In this document: positions 26,814-35,230 of the stretch, one piece after another
How positions within the stretch are numbered: position 1 is the stretch's first letter
Layout: the number at the start of each line of letters is the position of its first letter
Assembly: GCF_000195635.1 (NCBI RefSeq)
Contig: NZ_GL882646.1
Coordinates: 1-55,232 of the forward strand
Length of the DNA stretch: 55,232 nucleotides
Direction of reading: 5' to 3'
Origin: Bacteroides fluxus YIT 12057
Lineage (GTDB): Bacteria > Bacteroidota > Bacteroidia > Bacteroidales > Bacteroidaceae
Position numbers and translations under genes: made by a program
The notes under the pieces: generated by a model
What the model was told of the DNA's origin: nothing
The model's database searches: none
The model's input: only the letters and a program-made list of their open reading frames with translations

Positions 26814-27567
26814 ATTCTGCAAGTTCCTTTGAAATTGTCATATTATACTTATTGATATACTTTCCCGTTGGCGTGATCATAAACCTAGATGTACCAAGAT
26901 TAATATTATCCAGTTTTAATGCCCTATACCAGGAATGACCTGCTTTTTCAGCCATATAAAGAAAAAGACGTTTCACTTTCTGAGACGTGCAGGCCTCCAA
27001 CAATGTCTGAAACAAATTGGAACGAAGGGTTGTCATACTTTCAATGATATAATAAATGTCGAGCAAAGAAGATGAAGAATCAGGTAGGTTCAAGCACTCC
27101 AATATAGCTCGCTCTGGAGATGACACAAGAAAATTGCACTGATTGATAGTCATCGTTTCTACACCCAAAAGTTCATCGCCAAGAAAAGAGGTAGTCATGT
27201 ATTTTATATTCATATCCCACTCCTCTTTTAGCAACCACGAAGGCAACTTATTGCTTTTGTCAGTAAAGAGAAAAGCCACAGGTTTTCCTATAAATAGGTA
27301 ATGGGAGTACCCTCGGAGCTCCAAAGCTGTATATGCACCTACAACACAACTCTTACCAAGTTGTGTGTTATATGATGAAACAGTAGTCAATAGACTTGGT
27401 TCTGTTCCATGTAGCTTATAAACCCCTTTCGAAATACGGTCAAGCCATCCACTTTTCATATAAGCATACTGACCACGTGCATCCAATCCCTGACTTGAAA
27501 GCCATGAACCGAACAAAACTGAATCTCGTGGGATAAACTTTAATATTTGCTGCATTTTTGTAGCCAT
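26806..27567 (-). CDS. AbiEi-family regulator heading a DUF262 operon
   Basis: A 253-residue paralogue of AbiEi (4705-5469). Shared blocks include YMKSGWLDRISKGVYKL, LVSSPERAILECL, YYIIESMTTLRSNLFQTLLE and KVKRLFLYMAEKAGHSW, and the C-termini end ELAEYE and ELFDYE. No AbiEii toxin gene follows; two DUF262 genes do. The product presumably binds its own promoter (-7 element 27605-27612) and may restrain the DUF262 proteins as AbiEi restrains AbiEii. That is inference from position, but the conserved C-terminal domain suggests more than a bare repressor. Confidence 0.82.
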   Translation of the reverse strand: MATKMQQILKFIPRDSVLFGSWLSSQGLDARGQYAYMKSGWLDRISKGVYKLHGTEPSLLTTVSSYNTQLGKSCVVGAYTALELRGYSHYLFIGKPVAFLFTDKSNKLPSWLLKEEWDMNIKYMTTSFLGDELLGVETMTINQCNFLVSSPERAILECLNLPDSSSSLLDIYYIIESMTTLRSNLFQTLLEACTSQKVKRLFLYMAEKAGHSWYRALKLDNINLGTSRFMITPTGKYINKYNMTISKELAEYE

Positions 27568-27604
27568 CTTCGTTTATTTTATGAATTTCAGCCTAAATTT
27601 ATAG

Positions 27605-27612
27605 CAAAATTA
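27605..27612 (-). promoter_or_regulatory. -7 promoter element of the AbiEi-DUF262 operon
   Basis: CAAAATTA on the plus strand reads TAATTTTG on the coding strand, a TAnnTTTG match 38 bp before the ATG at 27567. Upstream to about 27770 the sequence is AT-rich with no gene. Confidence 0.5.
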
Positions 27613-27820
27613 CTCTTTTAATTTTGTCCACCCAAACATTTTCCTCAAATATTGGTGAAATTTTTATAGAAATTTATCCACCAATTCATATATTTAGCGA
27701 ATTCAGACACAAAAAGTATGCATGTAACTACATATAATGAGACGTTTGTCATCCAAAAGAGAAAAATGAGAAACTCAGTCTAAAGAAGTTCTTGCCACTC
27801 TCATTGGAAATATCGAGTGC

Positions 27821-28111
27821 ATGGCTTGCGGTCAAACCGATTTATATAAACCGCTCCGTTCCAATATAGATAATCCTTTAAGGTAGCCGGAACTACGCCA
27901 TCTGGCATGGAATATCGGTGAACGATTGGGAGTGCCCTTGGCGAAAAGAGTTGTTTTTATTAAGGAATCATTCCCATACGAACTTGCAAACGCAACCCTT
28001 GAATATCTTAAACTCAATTTACGGGATAATGTCTCAAGCCAGATTCCCATTGATGTGCCCGATAAAGGCGATTATCGTTTCCATTTAGATGCAGATAATG
28101 ATGACTCGTAA
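27821..28111 (+). pseudogene. Small gene with an in-frame TAG, unknown family
   Basis: From ATG 27821 the frame reads MACGQTDLYKPLRSNIDNPLR, then TAG at 27884-27886, then PELRHLAWNIGERLGVPLAK and on to a TAA near 28111: 96 codons with a single stop inside. The sequence on both sides looks like one continuous protein, and TAG differs from CAG (Gln) by one base. In-frame sequence also extends upstream of the ATG to about 27770 before a TGA. I do not recognise the family. It leads the mobilization genes, so a role in that element is likely. It may be a recent nonsense allele or may be read through. Confidence 0.5.
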
Positions 28112-28213
28112 TAAAAAAAGTATGCAGACGAAATAATTAATCCGGTCTGTATTGTTCTGCAAAGTTTCATTGAGTTGGTTCGCAGCATGTTAAACGATTA
28201 AAATAGTTATAAT

Positions 28214-28588
28214 ATGGAAAAAGACCAACTGACATTCAACGACCTGCCTACTGTGGTAGGCGAACTATGCGACAGAATCGCAAGTATGGAAAACCTGCTT
28301 ACGGAGAAACTTTCCAAGCAGTACGAAACCAAAGAGAACACGCACGTTCCCATGACCGTACAGGAGGCTTGCAACTATCTTAAAATGCCGTTGTAGACCT
28401 TTTATTACAAGGTCAAGAAGGACGATATTCCGGTTATAAAACAAGGAAAGCATCTCTACATCTATCGTGACGAACTGGATAGATGGCTGGAATCTTCCCG
28501 GAAGAATCCGGCTCCGCAAAGTTTCGAAGACGAGAATGAATCCTTGCTCGCCTCCCATCGCCGTAAACCGAACCCTAAAAACTGGTAG
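28214..28588 (+). pseudogene. Excisionase-like HTH gene with an in-frame TAG
   Basis: Residues 1-60 (MEKDQLTFNDLPTVVGELCD, later MTVQEACNYLKMPL) are followed by TAG at 28394-28396, then TFYYKVKKDDIPVIKQGKHL and YIYRDELDRWLESSRKNPA to a TAG at 28586-28588. Together they make a complete 124-codon HTH_17 excisionase. The internal stop falls within the helix-turn-helix, so the 60-residue product alone could not bind DNA normally. CAG to TAG would explain it. The end of the frame is 2 bp before the next gene's ATG, the usual spacing of an intact operon. If TAG were read as sense, the terminal stop would also extend the protein, by about 24 residues. Confidence 0.6.
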
Positions 28589-28590
28589 CG

Positions 28591-29661
28591 ATGGAAAAGA
28601 CGAACACTATTATTCTTTCTCCGGAAGAATTGGCCGCTTATATGGCGGAGTCAACAATAAGCGTAACAAGTACATACGAACACTCCCCGGTGGTTCTGAT
28701 GGTGGACGATACTGTTATCGGAACATTGGGAAACTTCAGTGCTTCCATCGGGAAAGCCCAAAGCAAGAAAACTTTCAACGTTTCAGCCATTGTCGCATCG
28801 GCATTGAGTGGCAGCACCGTTCTTCATTATCGGTCTACATTTCCCGAAAACAAGCGGAAGATTCTATACATAGACACAGAGCAGAGGCGGTATCATTGCC
28901 AGTTGGTATTGAAACGCACCTTACGTTTGGCCGACTTGCCGGAATACAAGAATCCGGATAATCTAATTATGCTGGCTCTGCACAAGTTTTCCCCTAAATT
29001 ACGTCTAGCGATAGTTGAACAGGCCATTGGCACAATACCGGATTTGAGATTGGTCATCATAGATGGCATTCGTAATTTCCTTTACGACACCAACTCCTCC
29101 AGCGAATCCACCGACATCATCTCCAAATTCATGCAGTGGACGGATGACAGGCAAATCCATATCCATACCGTCTTGCATCAGAACAAGAATGATGAACATG
29201 CCCGTGGTCACATCGGCACGGAACTCAACAATAAAGCGGAAACCATCATGCAGGTCGAAGTGGACAAAGAAGACAAAACTGTAAGCGTGGTCGAAGCCGT
29301 CCATATCCGTGACCGTGAGTTTGAGCCTTTCGCCTTCCGCATAAACGAGGAAGTCATGCCCGAACCGGTAGAGTCCTATCTGCCCAAAGAGAAGAAGACC
29401 GGACGACCAACCAAAGGACCGTTCGATCCGGACAAGGAGATTCCAAAGAATGTACATCGTCCAGCATTGGATACCGTTTTTGCCAATGGCAACATCAGCA
29501 ATTACGATGATTATATAGAACGCTTGAAAGAGGGTTACGGATTGCAGGGTATAAAACTCAGTTATAACAAGGCAGTAAAGGTCGCAACATTGCTAAGCGA
29601 CAAACAAATGGTTATAAAAGAAGGGAAAGATTATGCCTTCAATCCAGAATACCATTATTGA
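28591..29661 (+). CDS. RepA-like / AAA_25 ATPase of the mobilizable element
   Basis: A 356-residue RecA-fold protein of the type found between the excisionase and mob genes of Bacteroides mobilizable elements. The Walker A region is SIGKAQSKKTF (about 51-61), where a GxxxSGKT-like loop is expected, so the motif is atypical. A Walker B-like strand LRLVIIDGIRNFLYDTN (about 152) and the switch HTVLHQNK (about 194) are present. The C-terminal part resembles a winged helix (YNKAVKVATLLSDKQM). A likely role is replication or unwinding after excision. It has no internal stop, unlike its neighbours. Confidence 0.75.
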   Translation: MEKTNTIILSPEELAAYMAESTISVTSTYEHSPVVLMVDDTVIGTLGNFSASIGKAQSKKTFNVSAIVASALSGSTVLHYRSTFPENKRKILYIDTEQRRYHCQLVLKRTLRLADLPEYKNPDNLIMLALHKFSPKLRLAIVEQAIGTIPDLRLVIIDGIRNFLYDTNSSSESTDIISKFMQWTDDRQIHIHTVLHQNKNDEHARGHIGTELNNKAETIMQVEVDKEDKTVSVVEAVHIRDREFEPFAFRINEEVMPEPVESYLPKEKKTGRPTKGPFDPDKEIPKNVHRPALDTVFANGNISNYDDYIERLKEGYGLQGIKLSYNKAVKVATLLSDKQMVIKEGKDYAFNPEYHY

Positions 29662-29975
29662 GTTCAACTTTACTTTATTGTCGGGGCGTATATATAAAAA
29701 TAAAGCAAAGTCGGCAGGAAGACATCATGTGAGATATTCATATTCTCCCCTCTTTTAGAGGCTCATATCATCCTATGTTTCCTATCTGAGTGCCAGTTCA
29801 CTATACGCATCCTATATAGTGTGTCGGGAAACATCAACAGGTAACTGTTGCGAGATATGCCAAGGTATAACCTCACTGCGTTACGGTTGTACATTGGCAC
29901 TCTCACCTGCTCAGTTCCCTCGCCGGTGCGGTACTCGCAAGCTCGCACCTATTCAACCATTATAAAACGATTCAA
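29662..29975. other. Non-coding region, probable oriT
   Basis: 314 bp without a gene between the ATPase and the mob genes, where Bacteroides mobilizable elements usually keep the transfer origin. It contains GGTGCG-gtactcgcaagct-CGCACC near 29924-29948 and other short inverted words, including a GCGAG pair. The nick site cannot be placed by eye. Confidence 0.45.
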
Positions 29976-30395
29976 ATGAAAGAAGATATTGAAAATACAT
30001 CGGATTCCTTGAAAGAAACCAGAAACGTCTTCATCGGAGCAAAAGTCACTCCTACTCAGAAGGAGCATATAAAATCACTGGCCGGACAATGCGGCATGAC
30101 TGTAAGTGACTACATATTATCACGTGCGTATAACTTCAAGCCAAAAGCAAGGCTCACGAAAGAAGAAGCAGCACTGTTGCAGAATCTGGACGATTGTCGA
30201 TCAGACCTCGTAAAATACATCTCCGCCCTACACGGAATGTCCACAAAGCAACGCATGGTAATGTTCAATTAGATTCCGTTCATGGTCGGCTGGCTTAAGG
30301 AACTTGGCAATGTGGCCGAAAATATCTGCCAGCTCCTGAATGCTGTAAAAGAGAAGAACAAAATTCCGTCCAACCCTAAATCCGAAGAAGAATGA
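29976..30395 (+). pseudogene. MobA/MobC-like mobilization protein with an in-frame TAG
   Basis: A 98-residue open part (VFIGAKVTPTQKEHIKSLAG then QCGMTVSDYILSRAYNFKP) is the ribbon-helix-helix-like mobilization fold that binds oriT and recruits the relaxase. It reaches TAG at 30270-30272 after VMFN. The same frame continues with IPFMVGWLKELGNVAENICQ, then LLNAVKEKNKIPSNPKSEEE, and ends at a TGA that overlaps the relaxase ATG as ATGA. That exact coupling argues that the full 139-codon frame is the ancestral gene. CAG to TAG would create the stop. The short form might still work, because its DNA-binding part is complete. Confidence 0.65.
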
Positions 30396-31603
30396 TTGCG
30401 AAAGCCAAAGCCATATCGCACGGCATAAACGACCTCCGTTACATTACCGGCGAATCACAGCATAAGAAGCATCCGGAGAAAATCTATCGGGTATTGGACA
30501 ATCTGTTGTCCTCAGAACCGGACGCTATGGGGATATTGAACTCCATGCAGTTGACCCTATCCCAATATCGGTCTATAAAGAATTCTGTAATCAGAATCGA
30601 GTTGAGCCCATCGCCCGAACATACCCAATTCTATGACATCGAAGATTGGCAAAAACTTTGGCAGGAATTCGCCGAGGAGTTCGACAAACAAGTGATTATC
30701 GGCAAGAACGGAAAAGTCCGTTCCTGTCCGACCAATTTGGCGGGCAGCAAATACTCAGTTTGGTTGCATACGGAATCCAAAGGCGAAGTCCCTCACCTCC
30801 ATGCTGCGATTTGCCGTTTGGATGAAGATGGCAATATCAACAACGACCATAACATTCATCTTCGTGCACAACGTGCAGCCGAGCGAGTGGCAAAGAAACG
30901 AGGCTGGACAACTGCAGCGCAAATCCGAAATTGGAACATTCCACAAGTGAACTGGGACTGTATGGAGGTGTTGAAAGCAATGCCATCATGGTCATGGGAT
31001 GAATACAAGAGTGCTCTTATACGGAAAGGTTATACCGTCCATGAAAGAGAGGACAAGAAGGGTATTCTTCGTGGATATGCACTCGTGCATGGGAATACCA
31101 AATACAAGGCTTCCGAATTGGGAGTCGGCAGGAACCTAATGGTCTCGAAACTTCCTGCGACATGGGAGAAACTGTACCATCAGCCAGCAATTGCCATTAG
31201 AAACAATACACCCTTAGAGGTTCAACAAATAGCAGAACATAAGGCTGCACCTATTGACTACACCCAATATCGCCCAGACCATTCGGATATGATTCCCTAC
31301 ACCCTTACCCATAAAGATAAGGAACACAAGTTCTATATTCCGGAAAAAGTGCTTGACTGTTTCAACGACGAATTTAATTACAGGTTCGTTTCCAACTCGC
31401 ATGAACTGGCTGATATGGCCGTGGCTATTTTTGTCGGACTGCTTGATACGCCGAATGTAGCAACCGGCGGAGGTGGCGGAGGTTCGCAAAGCGAGCTTCC
31501 ATGGAGAGATAAAGACGAAGACGATTTGCAATGGGCTCGCAGATGCGCTCGTGCTGCCAGTCGTTCGTTAGGAAAGAAAACGATAATAGGATTAAAACGA
31601 TAA
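30392..31603 (+). CDS. Relaxase / mobilization nuclease (MobB-like)
   Basis: A 403-residue relaxase. VPHLHAAICRLDEDG (about 137) provides the metal-binding HLH motif. The C-terminus has a glycine run (residues about 356-361) and the SELPWRDKDEDDLQWARRC segment common in Bacteroides mobilization relaxases. It nicks the transferred strand at oriT so that a co-resident conjugation system can transfer the element. It overlaps the preceding mob gene by 4 nt and is followed 4 bp later by the membrane-protein gene. It has no internal stop. Confidence 0.82.
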   Translation: MIAKAKAISHGINDLRYITGESQHKKHPEKIYRVLDNLLSSEPDAMGILNSMQLTLSQYRSIKNSVIRIELSPSPEHTQFYDIEDWQKLWQEFAEEFDKQVIIGKNGKVRSCPTNLAGSKYSVWLHTESKGEVPHLHAAICRLDEDGNINNDHNIHLRAQRAAERVAKKRGWTTAAQIRNWNIPQVNWDCMEVLKAMPSWSWDEYKSALIRKGYTVHEREDKKGILRGYALVHGNTKYKASELGVGRNLMVSKLPATWEKLYHQPAIAIRNNTPLEVQQIAEHKAAPIDYTQYRPDHSDMIPYTLTHKDKEHKFYIPEKVLDCFNDEFNYRFVSNSHELADMAVAIFVGLLDTPNVATGGGGGGSQSELPWRDKDEDDLQWARRCARAASRSLGKKTIIGLKR

Positions 31604-31607
31604 GCGC

Positions 31608-32135
31608 ATGAAGAAGAAATTTGATTTTTCCGCAGAAATGGCAGAAGCGGAATCCATAAAGTCCAATCCTAAGAATGAATATCAGGAGGAAGAAAATCGC
31701 CTACTCGATATCAATGCACAAGAACTTGTCAAGCTGAATGACAACGTGTTCAAGTTGAGAACGGATGTTAAAAATCTGTCCGACTCTATACGAGAGTGTA
31801 AACCTATCATTTCTGAAGAAATGCAGAAAATGGCAGTAGAATTTGGCGCAAGGCTTCTATGTGATTTTCTCAGTCAGATTGAAAGCAAATGCAAGGAAGC
31901 CGAGCGGAGAATAAAGAAAGCCGACAATGCCATCCATATTCCGGCTACCACATTTTATATCACCATTATAATACTGGTAGCCCTATCTTCTTTTTTCGTC
32001 AGCATGATAGTGGCCAATGCAGAAATATTGCATTCAGCGTTGATATGGAAAGCAGTCGTTATCTATATTCTTATTGCAATTTTGGGGATTGCCATGGCTA
32101 TAATCGTACCGAAGATTTTGGATAAATGGACGTAA
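31608..32135 (+). CDS. Coiled-coil membrane protein of the mobilizable element
   Basis: A 175-residue protein. An N-terminal acidic helical region (EYQEEENRLLDINAQELVKL) is followed by a coiled coil through about residue 105, then two membrane segments, FYITIIILVALSSFFVSMIV (about 116-135) and IWKAVVIYILIAILGIAMAI (about 145-165). Genes of this kind follow the relaxase in Bacteroides mobilizable elements. They may link the relaxosome to the membrane or to the coupling protein; the precise role is unknown. Confidence 0.7.
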   Translation: MKKKFDFSAEMAEAESIKSNPKNEYQEEENRLLDINAQELVKLNDNVFKLRTDVKNLSDSIRECKPIISEEMQKMAVEFGARLLCDFLSQIESKCKEAERRIKKADNAIHIPATTFYITIIILVALSSFFVSMIVANAEILHSALIWKAVVIYILIAILGIAMAIIVPKILDKWT

Positions 32136-32201
32136 TTGAAAGTTTACGAATCTTTAGAAAGCAACTATCATTGGCATTTGTTTGGTCGTATCATAGGCTA
32201 T

Positions 32202-32248
32202 AACAATCCTGTAACCGCCGTAATTGTTACGGTGGTTACGGAATTGTT
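32202..32248. terminator. Very stable 22-pair hairpin after the mob operon
   Basis: GTAACCGCCGTAA (32211-32223) pairs with TTACGGTGGTTAC (32227-32239) around a 3-nt TTG loop. The outer bases continue pairing to 32202 and 32248 with one mismatch. There is no long T tract, so it may be a terminator, an RNA-protecting structure or an element end. The rest of 32136-32460 shows no gene. Confidence 0.55.
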
Positions 32249-32460
32249 GTATAGTTCTGCGATTTGACATTTGAACTAAAAGTGCATACAAGCTATACTT
32301 CAATCAACATAGCTATTTTCTTTGAACTTGTCGGGTACATGTCGGGCATCTTCTACGTTTTATTTAACAATGACTGAGCTTAGTGCATTTTCACTTGGAC
32401 TTGCTAACTTAGACCGTTTTTCTCCAAATGATCGCACAGAAGTTACATACCAGTAAAATG

Positions 32461-33387
32461 CTATTTGCCAAGCGACTTGAACATCTTGGCGATACAACGT
32501 TTCTTTTGTTCCATATTTGGATGGACATAAAGATTGAGCGTGGTACTGATATTTGAGTGTCCCAGCAATACACTGACTGTTTTATAGTCACAATTGCTTT
32601 CTATACAGCGAGTCGCAAAGCTATGCCTAAGCCCATGAAATTTCAATTTGGGGATACCAAGGTGCTCCATCAACCGTTTGTAATAATTGCGATATGTTCG
32701 TGGTTCTGTGGGCAATGGTTCATTGGTGAGTATGTAGTAATCCGCATTTACCACTTTTTTCAGCGGTTTCACCAATGCAAGCAACTCCTTGCTCATAGGA
32801 ATTTCACGGCAGGAGTTCTTTGTTTTAGGCGTATTGATAACCAGCTCAGTATGTTTCATTTCACCTTCGATAATATAAATACGCTCTATGGTACGCTGAA
32901 CGCTGATAGTTCCGCTATCCACATCAATGTCACTCCAGCGTAAAGCACAAACTTCACCAATACGAAGTCCGGTGCTTAGGCTTATATAGATGCCTAAATT
33001 ACGGAATGTGAAATTTTGACGAATGTAGTCCAATATTTTCTTGTGATGGGCTACAGTCAACACCTCCAGCTCCTTGTTCTTTTCTGTTGTAGGATATTTT
33101 ATGTCCCATTCTGAATAATTCATCCATTCGTGTTTTACTCCGAACTTCATCACCATTTTGAGCACAATAAGAATGTCCTTTACCGATTTTACACTCATAC
33201 CACCATTGAGTTTTTGTAGTACAAAATCTTGTACCGCTTTCTCGCTTAACGCATCACTTTCACCAAAATATGGTAAAAGATGGTTTTCCAGAATCAACAT
33301 ATAAGCTGCAAATGTTGATTGCTTCACATACGGACGCTTGTCTTCTCGCCAAGCCATCGCAATTTCTCTAATTGATTTCTTTGTCAT
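32461..33387 (-). CDS. Tyrosine recombinase, probable hsdS invertase
   Basis: A 308-residue recombinase with an N-terminal SAM-like core-binding domain (YVKQSTFAAYMLILENHLLP) and a complete catalytic set: LSTGLRIGEVCAL (first Arg), HGLRHSFATRC, LLGHSNISTTLNLYVHP with the Tyr nucleophile. It lacks the long arm-binding domain of element integrases and is transcribed away from the hsdS gene whose start is only 41 bp upstream. Small recombinases beside clustered, inverted hsdS genes shuffle target-recognition domains in Bacteroides and other bacteria. It could instead be the integrase of the adjacent mobilizable element, which is less likely given the inverted repeats at 33.4-36.9 kb. Confidence 0.85.
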   Translation of the reverse strand: MTKKSIREIAMAWREDKRPYVKQSTFAAYMLILENHLLPYFGESDALSEKAVQDFVLQKLNGGMSVKSVKDILIVLKMVMKFGVKHEWMNYSEWDIKYPTTEKNKELEVLTVAHHKKILDYIRQNFTFRNLGIYISLSTGLRIGEVCALRWSDIDVDSGTISVQRTIERIYIIEGEMKHTELVINTPKTKNSCREIPMSKELLALVKPLKKVVNADYYILTNEPLPTEPRTYRNYYKRLMEHLGIPKLKFHGLRHSFATRCIESNCDYKTVSVLLGHSNISTTLNLYVHPNMEQKKRCIAKMFKSLGK

Positions 33388-33427
33388 AATTGCTTTTTTA
33401 GGGGTTTCCTATAATTAGAGAAATATA

Positions 33428-34597
33428 ATGGGCAATGTTCCAAATCTGAGATTCCCGGAGTTCTGTGGGGAGTGGGAAACGATAAAAGTTTCAGAGCTTT
33501 TAGATTTCTACTCAACCAACTCTCTGTCATGGGAACAATTAGATTATAGTAACGGTAAAATCAAGAATTTGCATTACGGTTTAATTCATAAAGGAGTACC
33601 TACCATGGTAGATGTTGCTTGTGATTCTCTTCCTTACATCAAAGAGGAATCTATGCTCAAATCATTTACCCTATTCAAAGAAGGAGATGTAGCATTTGCT
33701 GATGCGTCTGAAGATACAAACGATGTAGCTAAAGCCATAGAAGTTGTTAATTGTGATAACCAACAAATCGTTTCTGGCTTACACACAATACATGGACGTG
33801 ATAATTCTAATCGGACTGTTATTGGTTATAAAGGTTATGCTTTTGCTTCTGATTCATTCCACAAGCAGATTAGAAGAATTGCTCAAGGTACAAAGGTTTT
33901 TTCTATCAGTGTTCGCAATTTTGATGAAGCATATATCGGAATCCCTTCAAAAGAAGAACAAACCCAAATTGCAAAACTGTTAATAACCATAGACAAGCGC
34001 ATTGCTACCCAAAACAAAATCATTGAGGATTTGAAAAAACTAAAGTCCGCAATAACAGATTTACTCTTTCATTCAATAGCAGATGCTCATACCATACGTT
34101 TAGGCAAAATTGCACATATTACGAATGGTGCTGGTGACGTGCAAGATGCTAATACAGAACATCAAGAAGATTGGTATCCTTTCTTTGACCGTTCAGAAGA
34201 ATTAAAATGGTTTCCAACTTATTCGTTTGACAAAGAAGCTGTTATTTATGCTGGCGAAGGACAAAGTTTTTATCCTCGATATTATAATGGGAAATTTGCT
34301 TTACACCAAAGGTGTTACGCCATAACGGATTTCGCTTCATGTATTATACCAAAGTATTGTTACCATTTTATGAATACATTAAATTCTTATTTTGTTAGAA
34401 ATTCAGTTGGTTCTACTGTACCATCTTTGAGAATGGATATATTTCAAAAGGTAGAAATTAGACTACCTCCTATACCAAAGCAACAGCATATATGTAAAAT
34501 TATTGATGCTTTTTATACTAAACTTGAAGTCGAACAAAGGGGCATTTCTATTTTACAAGAATTGAAGCAATTTTTGCTCTCGCAGATGTTCATATAA
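33428..34597 (+). CDS. hsdS: hsdS specificity gene, full-length, unlinked to hsdM orientation
   Basis: A 389-residue type I specificity subunit with two target-recognition domains, each followed by a conserved helix. The start MGNVPNLRFPEFCGEW matches that of the minus-strand hsdS at 36933 over a 43-bp inverted repeat (41 of 43). The central helix DKRIATQNKIIEDLKKL shares a 30-bp segment with it (29 of 30). It ends QFLLSQMFI. It points away from hsdM, so it is probably silent or weakly expressed until inversion places one of its halves behind hsdM. Its 3' end overlaps that of the next cassette within a palindrome at 34576-34611. Confidence 0.85.
   Translation: MGNVPNLRFPEFCGEWETIKVSELLDFYSTNSLSWEQLDYSNGKIKNLHYGLIHKGVPTMVDVACDSLPYIKEESMLKSFTLFKEGDVAFADASEDTNDVAKAIEVVNCDNQQIVSGLHTIHGRDNSNRTVIGYKGYAFASDSFHKQIRRIAQGTKVFSISVRNFDEAYIGIPSKEEQTQIAKLLITIDKRIATQNKIIEDLKKLKSAITDLLFHSIADAHTIRLGKIAHITNGAGDVQDANTEHQEDWYPFFDRSEELKWFPTYSFDKEAVIYAGEGQSFYPRYYNGKFALHQRCYAITDFASCIIPKYCYHFMNTLNSYFVRNSVGSTVPSLRMDIFQKVEIRLPPIPKQQHICKIIDAFYTKLEVEQRGISILQELKQFLLSQMFI
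33433..33475. repeat. hsdS 5' inverted repeat, copy 1
   Basis: 43 bp covering codons for NVPNLRFPEF and beyond. It is repeated in inverted orientation at 36856-36898 with two mismatches (bases 31-32 of the repeat). Recombination between the copies would invert the whole 3.4-kb cassette block and swap the N-terminal recognition domain of the expressed hsdS. Confidence 0.8.
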
Positions 34598-34611
34598 ACA
34601 TTTGCGAGAGC
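34576..34611. repeat. Palindrome at converging hsdS 3' ends
   Basis: GCTCTCGCAgATGTT (34576-34590) and AACATtTGCGAGAGC (34597-34611) form an inverted repeat over the shared C-terminal codons LLSQMFI of the two convergent hsdS frames. A shorter version occurs at about 35703-35725 for the other convergent pair. It can serve as an exchange point and may also terminate transcription. Confidence 0.65.
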
Positions 34612-35230
34612 AGGTATCTTCGTTGCTGCTGATATTTAGAAAATATGCTATCCACTAATGAAAGATTGTTTTCGATTTTTGAAATGTACTTACTGATATT
34701 CTTTTGTTGCTCAATACTTGGCAAATGAATTTCTATATTGCACAACTCCTCAAGCGAACACTGCCTTCCAGGCGTTTATACATTTCATGTTTGAATGTTT
34801 GTGATGCAAAATAGTACTTTAGATAACTGGGTAATAATTCTGATTTTGTAGTAAAGCAAACATACATGGGACTAACAATACCATTACCGTCCATTTCGTA
34901 CAATGCTATTGAGCCAACATTTATACGAGCAGGATTGTATGCAAACATACCTTTCTTCACAACCTTATAATTTGAGGTATCATCGCTTGCTACTTCTCTG
35001 TCCTCAAATTGGTTTGATTGAGCTATAAATCCGTATTTGTTACTAACCGAAAGAACTTGCAAATCAGAGCCACTGCGATTTCTATCAGAACATTGTTTGA
35101 GTAATTCGGACAGTGGAATCATATTTGTTTGTGAAGAATAGCACCGATGAATAATTGCGGACATTACTGTACAGCAATCCTTAATTAAAGGGCTTGCAGT
35201 TGCGCTAACGACCAAAGAAAAGGCTAACAT
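34590..35230 (-). pseudogene. hsdS: hsdS half-cassette, frameshifted
   Basis: A silent C-terminal half: a conserved-helix remnant, one recognition domain (MIPLSELLKQCSDRNRSGSD through SYLKYYFASQTFKHEMYKRL) and a distal helix. The main frame stops at TAG 34733-34735. A one-base change near 34765, just after GSVR, restores LEELCNIEIHLPSIEQQKN and the normal ending YLLSQMFI at 34590. It therefore carries a single-base deletion. If moved behind hsdM it would yield a truncated subunit, so the defect limits the number of working specificities. It has no ATG-led N-terminal half of its own. Confidence 0.7.

Noticed and set aside
32461..33387. Assigning this recombinase as integrase of the mobilizable element at 28-32 kb
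   Set aside because: It lacks the arm-binding domain and lies 41 bp from an hsdS start with long inverted repeats, so an invertase role fits better, though it is not proven.
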